Assembly (NCBI GenBank): GCA_023457895.1 | Contig: JAEXAY010000058.1 | Coordinates: 1-45,732 of the forward strand | Length of the DNA: 45,732 nt | Direction: 5' to 3' | Origin: Pseudomonadota bacterium | GTDB lineage: Bacteria; Pseudomonadota; Alphaproteobacteria; Sphingomonadales; Sphingomonadaceae | Made by a program: the position numbers and the translations under genes | Notes under the pieces: generated by a model | Databases searched by the model: none | What the model was told of the DNA's origin: nothing | The model's input: the letters and a program-made list of their open reading frames with translations, nothing else | Shown: positions 8,464-15,557 of the stretch, piece by piece | How the letters are laid out: each line of letters opens with the position of its first letter | Position numbering within the stretch: the first letter of the stretch is position 1

Positions 8464-10275
8464 ATGATGCGCTCTGAATGGGACCGAAGGCATTTGCTGC
8501 GTGGCGTCGGCATCGGCGCGGGGATAACGGCGCTCTCGGCATGGATGCCTGCCTGGGCGCGAATCAATTCACCGGGAATCTTGCGGGATCTGCCGATGGT
8601 GTCGGGCGAGGATATTCACCTTCGCATCGCGCACCAGGCAATCACGATCGACGGCCGCACCGGCCATGCCATCGGCATCAACGGCACTGTGCCCGGCCCG
8701 CTCATCCGGCTGAGGGAAGGCCAGCGCGTTCGGCTGCATGTCGAAAATGCGCTCGACGAGGACAGTTCGATCCACTGGCACGGGTTCATCCTGCCTTTTC
8801 ACATGGACGGGGTGCCGGGGATCAGCTTTCCGGGGATCAAGCCGCGCAGCACGTTCACCTATGAATTTCCGATCGTGCAGGCGGGCACCTATTGGTATCA
8901 CAGCCACTCCGGCTTGCAGGAACAAATGGGCCATTACGGGCCGATCGTGATCGATCCCGCCGATGCGGAACGCGCCCCTTATGACCGCGAGCATGTCATC
9001 GTGCTTTCGGATTACAGCTTCCTTCACCCCCATACGATCTTCCGCAAGCTCAAGCAGATGGGCGGCTATTTCAATTATCAGAAACTGACCGCGGGCGATG
9101 GCGAGCCGATGTCGGGCGCCGATCGCCGGGAATGGGGCCGGATGCGGATGGACCCGACCGACATCGCCGATGTGACGGGTTCGACCTACACCTACCTCGT
9201 CAATGGCCACGGACCGCGCGACAACTGGACGGGTTTGTTTCGCCCCGGCGAGCGGGTGCGGCTCCGCATCATCAATGCTTCCGCAATGACCAATTTCAAT
9301 GTCCGTATTCCGGGCCTGCGTTTGCGTATCGTGCAGGCCGACGGGCAGGATGTCCGTCCCGTCGAGGTGGAAGAATTTCAGATTGCCGTCGCTGAAACCT
9401 ATGACGCGCTCGTCGAGCCGACGGAGGACCGCGCTTATGCACTGGTCGCGGAAAGCGTCGACCGTTCCGGTATGGCCGTCGCCACGTTCGCGCCGCGACC
9501 GGGAATGACGGCCGAAGTGCCGCCGCTACGCCAGCGGCCGCTTGCCACCATGAGGGATATGGGCATGGGTGGTATGGATCATGGCGCCGGTGCGAATGCG
9601 CCTGCCGGACCGGACTGCACGCCCGAACATGCGGCAATGGGCCATTGCACTACGCCGACCGGGAATGGCGCGGATCGCGCAGCGACCGGGCACGGCGGGA
9701 ACGCTGGAACGGTGATGGATCATTCGATGCGCGATTTCTCGGTTGCGCCGGAGGTCAAACGAACGCCAACCGTGCAGTCGATCGCGCCGATGCCCATCGA
9801 CCGCACCGGCGAGCCGGGGCAGGGCCTCGCTGATGTCGGTCACAGGGCGCTTGTCTATCGCGACCTGATGGCCGCAACCCGCAATCCGGATACCCGCGCG
9901 CCAGCGCGCGCGCTGCGTATTCATCTCACCGGCAATATGGAACGCTATATGTGGGCGTTCGACGGCGTGAAGTTCAACGAGGTCAGAACGCCGATCCCCT
10001 TTCGGGAGGGCGAGCGGGTGCGTATCACGCTCGTCAACGACACGATGATGAGCCATCCCATTCACTTGCATGGCCATTTCTTCGAGCTGGTGACGGGACA
10101 TGGCGCGTTCGCGCCGCGCAAGCATACCGTCAATATCCAGCCCGGCGGCACCGTCACCTTCGATTTTACAGCGGATGCCGTCGGCGATTGGGCCTTCCAT
10201 TGTCACATGCTCTACCACATGCACGCCGGGATGATGCAGGTGGTGACTGTCCGCCCGCACGGAGCCGAAGGCTGA
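8464..10275 (+). CDS. copA: copper resistance multicopper oxidase CopA
   Basis: About 603 residues, exported by the Tat path: DRRHLLRGVGIGAG near the N-terminus is a twin-arginine signal, and an Ala-rich cleavage zone follows (WMPAWARIN). The four copper-ligand motifs are present: HWHGF and HSHSG in the first cupredoxin domain, HPIHLHGH and HCHMLYHMHAGM at the C-terminus. This is a periplasmic Cu(I) oxidase of the PcoA/CopA class. Between domains lies a Met/His/Cys-rich insert (about 360-400) with a CTPEHAAMGHC motif at 385-395 that recurs in CopB. The start is placed at ATG 8464 (or 8467); an open frame runs back to GTG 8410. The stop overlaps the copB ATG by one base. Confidence 0.95.
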   Translation: MMRSEWDRRHLLRGVGIGAGITALSAWMPAWARINSPGILRDLPMVSGEDIHLRIAHQAITIDGRTGHAIGINGTVPGPLIRLREGQRVRLHVENALDEDSSIHWHGFILPFHMDGVPGISFPGIKPRSTFTYEFPIVQAGTYWYHSHSGLQEQMGHYGPIVIDPADAERAPYDREHVIVLSDYSFLHPHTIFRKLKQMGGYFNYQKLTAGDGEPMSGADRREWGRMRMDPTDIADVTGSTYTYLVNGHGPRDNWTGLFRPGERVRLRIINASAMTNFNVRIPGLRLRIVQADGQDVRPVEVEEFQIAVAETYDALVEPTEDRAYALVAESVDRSGMAVATFAPRPGMTAEVPPLRQRPLATMRDMGMGGMDHGAGANAPAGPDCTPEHAAMGHCTTPTGNGADRAATGHGGNAGTVMDHSMRDFSVAPEVKRTPTVQSIAPMPIDRTGEPGQGLADVGHRALVYRDLMAATRNPDTRAPARALRIHLTGNMERYMWAFDGVKFNEVRTPIPFREGERVRITLVNDTMMSHPIHLHGHFFELVTGHGAFAPRKHTVNIQPGGTVTFDFTADAVGDWAFHCHMLYHMHAGMMQVVTVRPHGAEG

Positions 10276-11345
10276 TGCGGCGGCTGATGGCACTGATCGC
10301 CGCCGGCGCTGTGATGGCGGCCGCGCAACCGGCACTGGCCGGAGCGCAGGACCATGGAGCGCATGGCAGTTTGCCCGAACAAGCGCCCGCCGCATCGCCG
10401 CCAGCGGCGGTTCAATGCACCCCCGACCATGCCACGATGGGCCATTGCAGGATGCCCGAAAACGAGCCGCCTGCTACGGAGTCGTCATCGGGCGAGACTT
10501 GCACAGCCGAACATGCTGAAATGGGGCATTGCGCTCCGCGCGACGCTGGCAGCGCGGTCGATCGCGCTGCTCTGGATCACGGCAAGAGCGGCACCGCGCT
10601 TGAACCCGGTAACGACTCCGCTCCACGGCCCGTCCCGGCAGACTATGCCGATCGCATATGGGGTAGCGAAGCGATGGCCGATGCTCGCGGCGCCCTTCAC
10701 CGCGAGCATGGCGGCGGGCGATTTTCCAGAGTGATGCTCGACCTTGCCGAAATCCGCTTCGCAGGACGCGAGGAAAGCTACAAGTTCGAGGGCGACGCCT
10801 GGTTCGGCGGCGACATCGACCGCCTTGCAATCAAGGCGCAAGGCAAAGGGCGTTTCACAGGGCCGCTTCACGATCTGGAATTGAAGGCGCTCTACAGCCG
10901 GGCGATCGATCCCTATTTCAACCTTCAGGCAGGCATCCGGCACGACATCCGGCCCGATCCCTCGCGCACTTATGCGGTCATCGGCATTGAAGGACTCGCG
11001 CCCTATTGGTTCGAGGTGGATGGCTATGCCTATCTTTCGACGAAGGGCGAGTTACGTGCCAGCATATCGGGTGAATACGACCAGCGCCTGACACAGCGCC
11101 TGATCCTCCAACCGAGACTGGAGCTTGGCTTTTCGGCTCAGGACATCCCCGACATCGGCATAGGTGCAGGGTTCACCGATGCAGAGATTGGCCTGCGCCT
11201 CCGTTATGAGATTGCGCGCGAGTTCGCCCCTTATATCGGCGTCGTTCACGAACGCCGGTTCGGAAACACCGCTGCCCTCGCGCGGGCAGCGGACAAAAGC
11301 CCTTCCAACACGAGTTTGGTCATCGGTGTTCGTGCCTGGTTCTGA
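10275..11345 (+). CDS. copB: copper resistance protein B (outer-membrane)
   Basis: 356 residues. A Sec signal peptide (MRRLMALIAAGAVMAAAQPALAG) precedes a Met/His/Cys-rich segment with two near-identical motifs, CTPDHATMGHC (48-58) and CTAEHAEMGHC (76-86). The C-terminal two-thirds is the CopB/PcoB beta-barrel domain: DRIWGSEAM near 120, LDLAEIRF, WFGGDIDRLAIKA, LYSRAIDPYFNLQAGIRHD, and a terminal aromatic Phe (GVRAWF), typical of outer-membrane proteins. It binds or sequesters copper at the outer membrane with CopA. ATGA overlap with copA shows co-translation. No copper-responsive regulator is visible next to it. Confidence 0.93.
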   Translation: MRRLMALIAAGAVMAAAQPALAGAQDHGAHGSLPEQAPAASPPAAVQCTPDHATMGHCRMPENEPPATESSSGETCTAEHAEMGHCAPRDAGSAVDRAALDHGKSGTALEPGNDSAPRPVPADYADRIWGSEAMADARGALHREHGGGRFSRVMLDLAEIRFAGREESYKFEGDAWFGGDIDRLAIKAQGKGRFTGPLHDLELKALYSRAIDPYFNLQAGIRHDIRPDPSRTYAVIGIEGLAPYWFEVDGYAYLSTKGELRASISGEYDQRLTQRLILQPRLELGFSAQDIPDIGIGAGFTDAEIGLRLRYEIAREFAPYIGVVHERRFGNTAALARAADKSPSNTSLVIGVRAWF

Positions 11346-11409
11346 TCGGATTGCCGGGCGCTGTCTGTCGTCACGCGCCAACGACATCCGGCGATCTTTG
11401 ATTTTCGAG

Positions 11410-11844
11410 TTAATCCCATTTCTCAAGGAGGGACAGTTGAAAAGGGGAGGGCGTCAAGTCTGTCACGTAGCTACCAATAGTTTCGAGCGCGATACCGAGG
11501 TTAATTCCACGGTTTCGGTGAGATACAGCTTTTAGAAAAGCATAATGTTCTCTCGGAATATGCAACGCGATTTGTTTGAGCTTGTCGTAATCGCGAGGTG
11601 GCGGAGGCGCTATCAGCTCATCAACTGAATAATTCGCTATCGCCTTCCGGATCATGGCTGAAACAACACTGTCTAAGCCCCGCATGTTATAAAGGAGTTT
11701 TAGGTATCTGAGACGCTGACTGAAACTTTTCGGAATCTGTAGCTTACATTGAACGAAGCCACAGGCGGAGAGCGCCTGTCTCTTTCGTTTCATGCAAGCC
11801 GCCGGAGAGGTGCCGACAGGATCTGGATTTATATGTCGCGCCAT
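11410..11844 (-). CDS. putative tandem ribbon-helix-helix-like protein
   Basis: I do not recognise a named family. The protein contains two similar blocks: CKLQIPKSFSQRLRYLKLL ... RGLDSVVSAMIRKAI and LHIPREHYAFLKAVSHRNRG ... ALETI. Each looks like a beta-strand plus two helices, as in ribbon-helix-helix DNA-binding domains. The start is uncertain: TTG 11880, ATG 11844 and ATG 11793 (MKRKRQAL) are all in frame. A palindrome overlaps the 11844 start and a TATAAA hexamer lies at 11833-11828, which would favour 11793. The gene is AT-richer than its neighbours and divergent from an HTH gene, suggesting horizontal acquisition and a regulatory role. Confidence 0.55.
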   Translation of the reverse strand: MARHINPDPVGTSPAACMKRKRQALSACGFVQCKLQIPKSFSQRLRYLKLLYNMRGLDSVVSAMIRKAIANYSVDELIAPPPPRDYDKLKQIALHIPREHYAFLKAVSHRNRGINLGIALETIGSYVTDLTPSPFQLSLLEKWD

Positions 11845-11862
11845 AACCAGTGCGTTATGGCG
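11839..11862. promoter_or_regulatory. perfect inverted repeat, candidate operator
   Basis: CGCCATAAC, six-base spacer CAGTGC, then GTTATGGCG: a perfect 9-bp dyad over one candidate start of the minus-strand RHH-like gene and just upstream of a TATAAA hexamer on that strand. Its position fits an autoregulatory operator. Binding protein unknown. Confidence 0.5.
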
Positions 11863-11994
11863 ATCGGAGTCGCTTGTCAAAATGATGCCTAGAAAAAGTA
11901 GTTAAGCGGATAATGTCGCGCTGGCTGCGTAAAACGCTATAAAGCCGCGTTCTGTAAGGGGCGGTGCTTTACGAAGGACGGACGGAACGACCAC

Positions 11995-12264
11995 ATGGCG
12001 CGATATTTGAGGCTTGATGAGGCAGCATCAGAGCTGACAAAGCAGTTGGGCGCCAACTGTAAAAGGAGGCGTGACGCATTGGGAATGTCTCAGGCGGAGC
12101 TGGCTGAGCGATCGGGTGTCGCTGCGTCGCATATTTCCCATATCGAACATGGCACGGCTAATCCGACGCTGGAGGTTTTGGAAAACCTGGCGGAAGGGCT
12201 GCAAACCACGGTTATTGAACTCTTGACTATAGAAAAACCCCAAGAATTGAGCAATCTTAGCTAG
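11995..12264 (+). CDS. XRE-family HTH transcriptional regulator
   Basis: 89 residues, almost entirely one Cro/C1-type helix-turn-helix: GANCKRRRDALGMSQAELAERSGVAASHISHIEHGTANPTLEVLENLAEGL. The recognition helix is GVAASHISHIE. No sensor domain is visible. It is divergent from the RHH-like gene. It closely resembles the XRE protein encoded at 44418-44711, especially over the second and third helices, so the two may share DNA targets. Probable regulator of transfer genes; the target is not shown by the sequence. Confidence 0.85.
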   Translation: MARYLRLDEAASELTKQLGANCKRRRDALGMSQAELAERSGVAASHISHIEHGTANPTLEVLENLAEGLQTTVIELLTIEKPQELSNLS

Positions 12265-12324
12265 ACAGAGCCAAGGGGCTGGCTAGTCTGGCAGGTCCCT
12301 AAATAAGGTTCGGGTGATGACGCC

Positions 12325-12570
12325 ATGACGGGGCACAAGAGGGGGGATCGAGTAGATAGCGTTTACGTGGCTCTCCTTATGCGTGCCAAATTAGAGGCCG
12401 ATAAGAAGAACCTGACTATGCGCGACCTGTCCGTTCTCAGTGCCATCCCCGAATCGCGACTCAGCGCAATTTTTGAAAACCGCGAACGGCAAATTACCCT
12501 TCGTGAATTGGTGGCTTTGTCGATGGCACTCGGTATTCCCGTTACGGAGCTGATCGCGCCTCTAGGATGA
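12325..12570 (+). CDS. small helix-turn-helix protein
   Basis: 81 residues. The pattern LLMRAKLEADKKNLTMRDLSVLSAIPESRLSAIFENRERQITLRELVALSMALGIPVTELI fits a compact XRE/Cro-like HTH fold (five helices), though diverged from the usual sequence. It is 60 bp after the XRE gene on the same strand, probably co-transcribed. Its last bases overlap the convergent recombinase-like gene by 9 bp. Probably DNA-binding; function unknown. Confidence 0.7.
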   Translation: MTGHKRGDRVDSVYVALLMRAKLEADKKNLTMRDLSVLSAIPESRLSAIFENRERQITLRELVALSMALGIPVTELIAPLG

Positions 12571-13122
12571 AGTGGAGGCGATTATTGCATGGCGCCTCAT
12601 ATAATCGTGAAGTGTGGTTCGCGGGATTCCCAACTCTGCGGCAACGGCCGTTACGTTTGCGCCCTCAGCCCCTAGCATCTTCCTTATCTCTGGAAGCCGC
12701 TCAACCGAGATTCGCGGCTTTTTGCCTGTCTTTGCCCGCGAAGGATGCGTTTTCATTCCATGGATGCGCCGCCAGTGATCGTCGAGCGCCACCAACAAGC
12801 GGAACGGTTCGTCATATTTTGCTTCGGGATCAAGGACAATGCGAGGGAAAAAGAACTCGATCGTGATGCCCTTGCGAAGCAATCTAACGATCATGCCTAC
12901 CAGCCTTTCCGTGTTCACGGGCAGGCAAGTGAAATCATAAATCTTGATTCGATCGCCCCTGCCCAATTCATATCCACTTTGGGCGAGCTTCTTGGGCAAA
13001 TCGAGAAAGCTGGTCTTTCCGGCCTCCACGATCAAGTCGCCTTCCGCCTCGCATCTCGCGCGTTGGTCAGCGATCGAAGGGGACAGGTTCGTTTCTGCCA
13101 GGAACAAAATGGTGGTGGGCAA
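12562..13122 (-). CDS. serine-recombinase-fold protein lacking catalytic residues
   Basis: 186 residues. The order of elements matches Tn3/gamma-delta resolvase: an N-terminal strand and helix (ILFLAETNLSPSIADQRARCEAEG), a GDRIKIYDF strand, a long helix (NTERLVGMIVRLLRKGITIEFF), and a C-terminal Hin-like HTH (ANVTAVAAELGIPRTTLHDYMRR) after a basic GKKPR linker. The catalytic features are missing: the RVST segment aligns with AETN (Ser to Thr, Arg lost), and LDRLGRDT aligns with DFTCLPVNT, so the active-site arginines are gone. It is probably a DNA-binding protein only. The start is TTG 13122; no ATG or GTG is available upstream in frame. It is divergent from the T4SS operon with a res-like dyad between them. 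Confidence 0.7.
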   Translation of the reverse strand: MPTTILFLAETNLSPSIADQRARCEAEGDLIVEAGKTSFLDLPKKLAQSGYELGRGDRIKIYDFTCLPVNTERLVGMIVRLLRKGITIEFFFPRIVLDPEAKYDEPFRLLVALDDHWRRIHGMKTHPSRAKTGKKPRISVERLPEIRKMLGAEGANVTAVAAELGIPRTTLHDYMRRHAIIASTSS

Positions 13123-13292
13123 GGGTTCTACCTGATGATGAAACAGGCCGAACAGATGTCCGGCTCGCGGCGGTGAAGCCTAGGCAATAGCCCTCATGGC
13201 ATCAAGTAGGCACGGCCGACGCCGCAATTTTCCTCGCCTTGCCCTTCGTGTCAGATCGCCGGATTTCCCCAAACTGTATGCGCCTTGCTGCC

Positions 13293-13326
13293 ATGTCGGA
13301 TTTGTATTATAGGCTATATCCGACAT
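13293..13326. promoter_or_regulatory. 34-bp inverted repeat, site A (T4SS promoter)
   Basis: Arms ATGTCGGAT (13293-13301) and ATCCGACAT (13318-13326) form a perfect 9-bp dyad around a 16-bp AT-rich centre that contains -10-like hexamers (TATTAT, TATAGG). It ends 17 bp before the virB1 GTG and lies between virB1 and the divergent recombinase-like gene. Two closely related copies occur at 30556-30588 and 42799-42832. Likely operator of the transfer operon. Confidence 0.7.
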
Positions 13327-13343
13327 ATGGGGAGAGGTGATTA

Positions 13344-14369
13344 GTGGGGTTGGACGGGGCGATTTTGGCGGCGTTGTTGCAAGCCTGTGCGCCCAATGTC
13401 GCGCCCGAAACCATGGTTGCCGTGATCCGTGTGGAATCGGAAGGCGATCCGTTCCGAATAGGGGTCAATTCAGGTGGGGCGATCCGTCGCCAGCCCTCCA
13501 ATGCGGCCGATGCGATCGCGACGGCCAGGGGGCTTCTTCAACGTGGGTCCAATTTCGATGCGGGGCTGATGCAGATCAACAGCGCGAATTTTGCGCGCCT
13601 CGGCCTCACGCCGGAAACGGTATTCGATCCCTGCACCAATTCGCGCGCGGGCGCGCGGGTGCTGACCGACAATTATGGACGTGCCCGTGACGCGGGACAT
13701 GCCAATCCGCTCCAAGCGGCGATCAGCGAATATAATACCGGCTCGCGGTCGCGCGGGTTGAGCAACGGCTACGTCGGGCGCGTCTATGCAGCCGCCGCGA
13801 CAGGCAACGCACCATTTCCAGCGGCCGCACGGCCTGCGAACGTCCGCTTATCCTCCGGGGCGCTTTCAGCACGGGGCGTAGGGCAATTCCTGCTCGATGC
13901 GTTCGGGGGGCGCATCACCGATACAGTGCGGCCGATGAACGCCAGCTACGGCGCGGTGAACAGCTATCACAAGTATGGGCAGGCGGTTGATTTCGTTCCG
14001 CGCGGCGGCGTTGGCGCAATCACGCGCGACCAAATTCGCGCCGTGATGGCAGCGAATGGAATCCGCGTCGTCGAACTGCTTGGGCCAGGTGATCGGGACC
14101 ATGAAGATCATTGGCATGTGGCTTTCGCTACCGATGGTGGCGCGCTGGTTCTGCCCGCACCGGCACCGTGGATCGTGGCTGCGTCGGATGCGCGCGATAC
14201 GGCCGATAGAGACGGGCAATCTGCACCTGTCCTGTTGGCCGCCGCGACCTCGATCGGCGTCGACGGTGTGACAATGGAGGGGGCCGAAGCGCCTCCGCCT
14301 GCGTGGGACGTTTTCGCAGTTGCGGACTGGCAGCGGCGCCAGTCGGGCGCGCAGACGGGGGCACCATGA
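13344..14369 (+). CDS. virB1: VirB1-like lytic transglycosylase fused to an M15-like peptidase domain
   Basis: 341 residues, GTG start with GGGGAGAGG eight bases upstream. The N-terminal domain (1-155) is a goose-type transglycosylase: VIRVESEGDPF holds the catalytic Glu, followed by GLMQINSANFARLGL and AISEYNTGS. The C-terminal domain (about 170-275) has GGRITDTVRPMNASYGAVNSYHKYGQAVDF and a closing EDHWHVAF. The spaced His/Asp plus HxH pattern matches the zinc site of the M15/D-Ala-D-Ala peptidase-like fold. It would therefore cut both glycan strands and peptide cross-links to open a path for the transfer channel. No signal peptide is obvious. First gene of the T4SS operon; its stop overlaps the next ATG. 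Confidence 0.88.
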   Translation: MGLDGAILAALLQACAPNVAPETMVAVIRVESEGDPFRIGVNSGGAIRRQPSNAADAIATARGLLQRGSNFDAGLMQINSANFARLGLTPETVFDPCTNSRAGARVLTDNYGRARDAGHANPLQAAISEYNTGSRSRGLSNGYVGRVYAAAATGNAPFPAAARPANVRLSSGALSARGVGQFLLDAFGGRITDTVRPMNASYGAVNSYHKYGQAVDFVPRGGVGAITRDQIRAVMAANGIRVVELLGPGDRDHEDHWHVAFATDGGALVLPAPAPWIVAASDARDTADRDGQSAPVLLAAATSIGVDGVTMEGAEAPPPAWDVFAVADWQRRQSGAQTGAP

Positions 14370-14611
14370 AGCGGAAATGGCGTCTCCTGCTGTCCTCGTC
14401 GGCCATGGCCTTGCTGCTTCAAAGCCCCGCATATGCGGCTGCGGGCATCGCCGGGACCGTTTTGTCGGAGCTGTCGGCGCTTGTCGCACCGGCGGTCGCG
14501 CTCGGCGTCATCTGGCTCGGCATCCTTATCATGTCGGGCCGCGCGACGGTCCTGTCCTTCCTCACCTTTCTCATCGGAGTGGCAATCTGCCTAGCAGGAG
14601 GTTTTTGGTAA
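14366..14611 (+). CDS. VirB2-like small membrane protein (pilin candidate 1)
   Basis: 81 residues: a signal peptide (MKRKWRLLLSSSAMALLLQSPAYA), then two hydrophobic helices joined by a short SGRATV loop. This is the VirB2/TrbC pilin topology. The ATG overlaps the virB1 stop (ATGA). Two further proteins of the same plan follow directly, so which one is the major pilin cannot be decided from sequence alone. Confidence 0.7.
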   Translation: MKRKWRLLLSSSAMALLLQSPAYAAAGIAGTVLSELSALVAPAVALGVIWLGILIMSGRATVLSFLTFLIGVAICLAGGFW

Positions 14612-14922
14612 TGAAGTGGGTTGATCGAACGAAAGACAAATGGGCGCAAGCGATGGCCCTCGCTGCTGTGTCGCTCACCATGATCCCGGCACCGGCCTGG
14701 GCGCAGGGTATGAATCAAACACAGGTCGATACGATGGTTCAGGCCATCCTCAATGTCCTGACGGGTCCGATCGCCAAGGGCCTCGCGGCGATCGCGCTGG
14801 TGGTTGCCGGATATATGTTCTTCTTCGGTCAGGCCAGCAAGGCGTTGATTGGCTCGATCATTCTCGGCTGCTTCATCGTTTTCGGGGCCGGGTGGATCGT
14901 GGACATGATTAGCGGCACATGA
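14611..14922 (+). CDS. virB2: VirB2/TrbC-type conjugative pilin (candidate 2)
   Basis: 103 residues. Signal peptide up to PAPAWAQG, then two hydrophobic helices: GLAAIALVVAGYMFFFGQASKALIG and SIILGCFIVFGAGWIV. The GYMFFFGQASK loop is close to the VirB2/TrbC consensus, making this the best candidate for the major pilin. The start has a strong AGGAGG at 14596-14601; TAATG overlap with the preceding gene. It is polymerised into the extracellular conjugative pilus. Confidence 0.82.
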   Translation: MKWVDRTKDKWAQAMALAAVSLTMIPAPAWAQGMNQTQVDTMVQAILNVLTGPIAKGLAAIALVVAGYMFFFGQASKALIGSIILGCFIVFGAGWIVDMISGT

Positions 14923-15188
14923 CGGGGAAAGGCCGTCATATTACGGCCGCGCTGCTGCTGGCGGTATGGCCGGTTCCGGGGATGGCGCAAGTCGCCTCCG
15001 CGTCATCGCAAGCGCAAGCGATGGTCGGGAAAATGGCTGCCGCCGGTCTGGCGATCGGGACGCTGTTTCTCGTCCTCGCGGGCTATTTCCTGATGACCGG
15101 GCATGGCGACCGCCAGACTTTCGCTCTGTGGGCGGCGGGTTTCGCGGTGCTGATCTGCGCGCCGTCCATCGTCGCTCTGCTCACCTAG
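14919..15188 (+). CDS. VirB2-like small membrane protein (pilin candidate 3)
   Basis: 89 residues with signal peptide (ending PGMAQ), then two hydrophobic helices: MAAAGLAIGTLFLVLAGYFLMTG and FALWAAGFAVLICAPSIVALL. Same plan as the two preceding proteins but with little sequence identity. ATGA overlap with the virB2 stop. It may be a minor pilin, an adaptor or a pilin chaperone-like subunit. Confidence 0.68.
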   Translation: MTGKGRHITAALLLAVWPVPGMAQVASASSQAQAMVGKMAAAGLAIGTLFLVLAGYFLMTGHGDRQTFALWAAGFAVLICAPSIVALLT

Positions 15189-15218
15189 ATCAACCGCATT
15201 GCACCGGAAGGGGGCTAT

Positions 15219-15557
15219 GTGTCCGAACCTGTTTATCTGACCGAAGATCCGCTGTTCCTCGCACTCACGCGACCGACGCTTTGGCTTGGCGTCCCCGTCG
15301 AAGCGACAATGGCGATCGGGATGGGGTCGGTTTTCATTCTCATGGTGTTCGGCAACCCGATTTGGGCGCTGGCGATCGGCGGCGCTCTGCTGATGGCTGC
15401 GCGTCTCATCGTGCGGTCCGACTATAATATGTTCAAAATCCTGTTCCTATACGGCCGAACGAAAGCCTCCGCGCCGAACAAAGCTGTTTGGGGTGGGTCC
15501 AGCTATTCGCCGCTGCCGGTTGCTGGCGTGAAGCGGAAAGGCTTTGCGCGTGTTTAA
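15219..15557 (+). CDS. virB3: type IV secretion protein VirB3
   Basis: 112 residues. The N-terminal LTEDPLFLALTRPTLWLGVP is the VirB3 signature (xDPLFxGxTRPxxxxGVP). Two membrane helices follow (about 28-66), then a basic tail. It is an inner-membrane T4SS subunit that works with VirB4, whose coding frame it overlaps by 14 bp. GTG start with GGAAGGGGG upstream. Confidence 0.92.
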   Translation: MSEPVYLTEDPLFLALTRPTLWLGVPVEATMAIGMGSVFILMVFGNPIWALAIGGALLMAARLIVRSDYNMFKILFLYGRTKASAPNKAVWGGSSYSPLPVAGVKRKGFARV

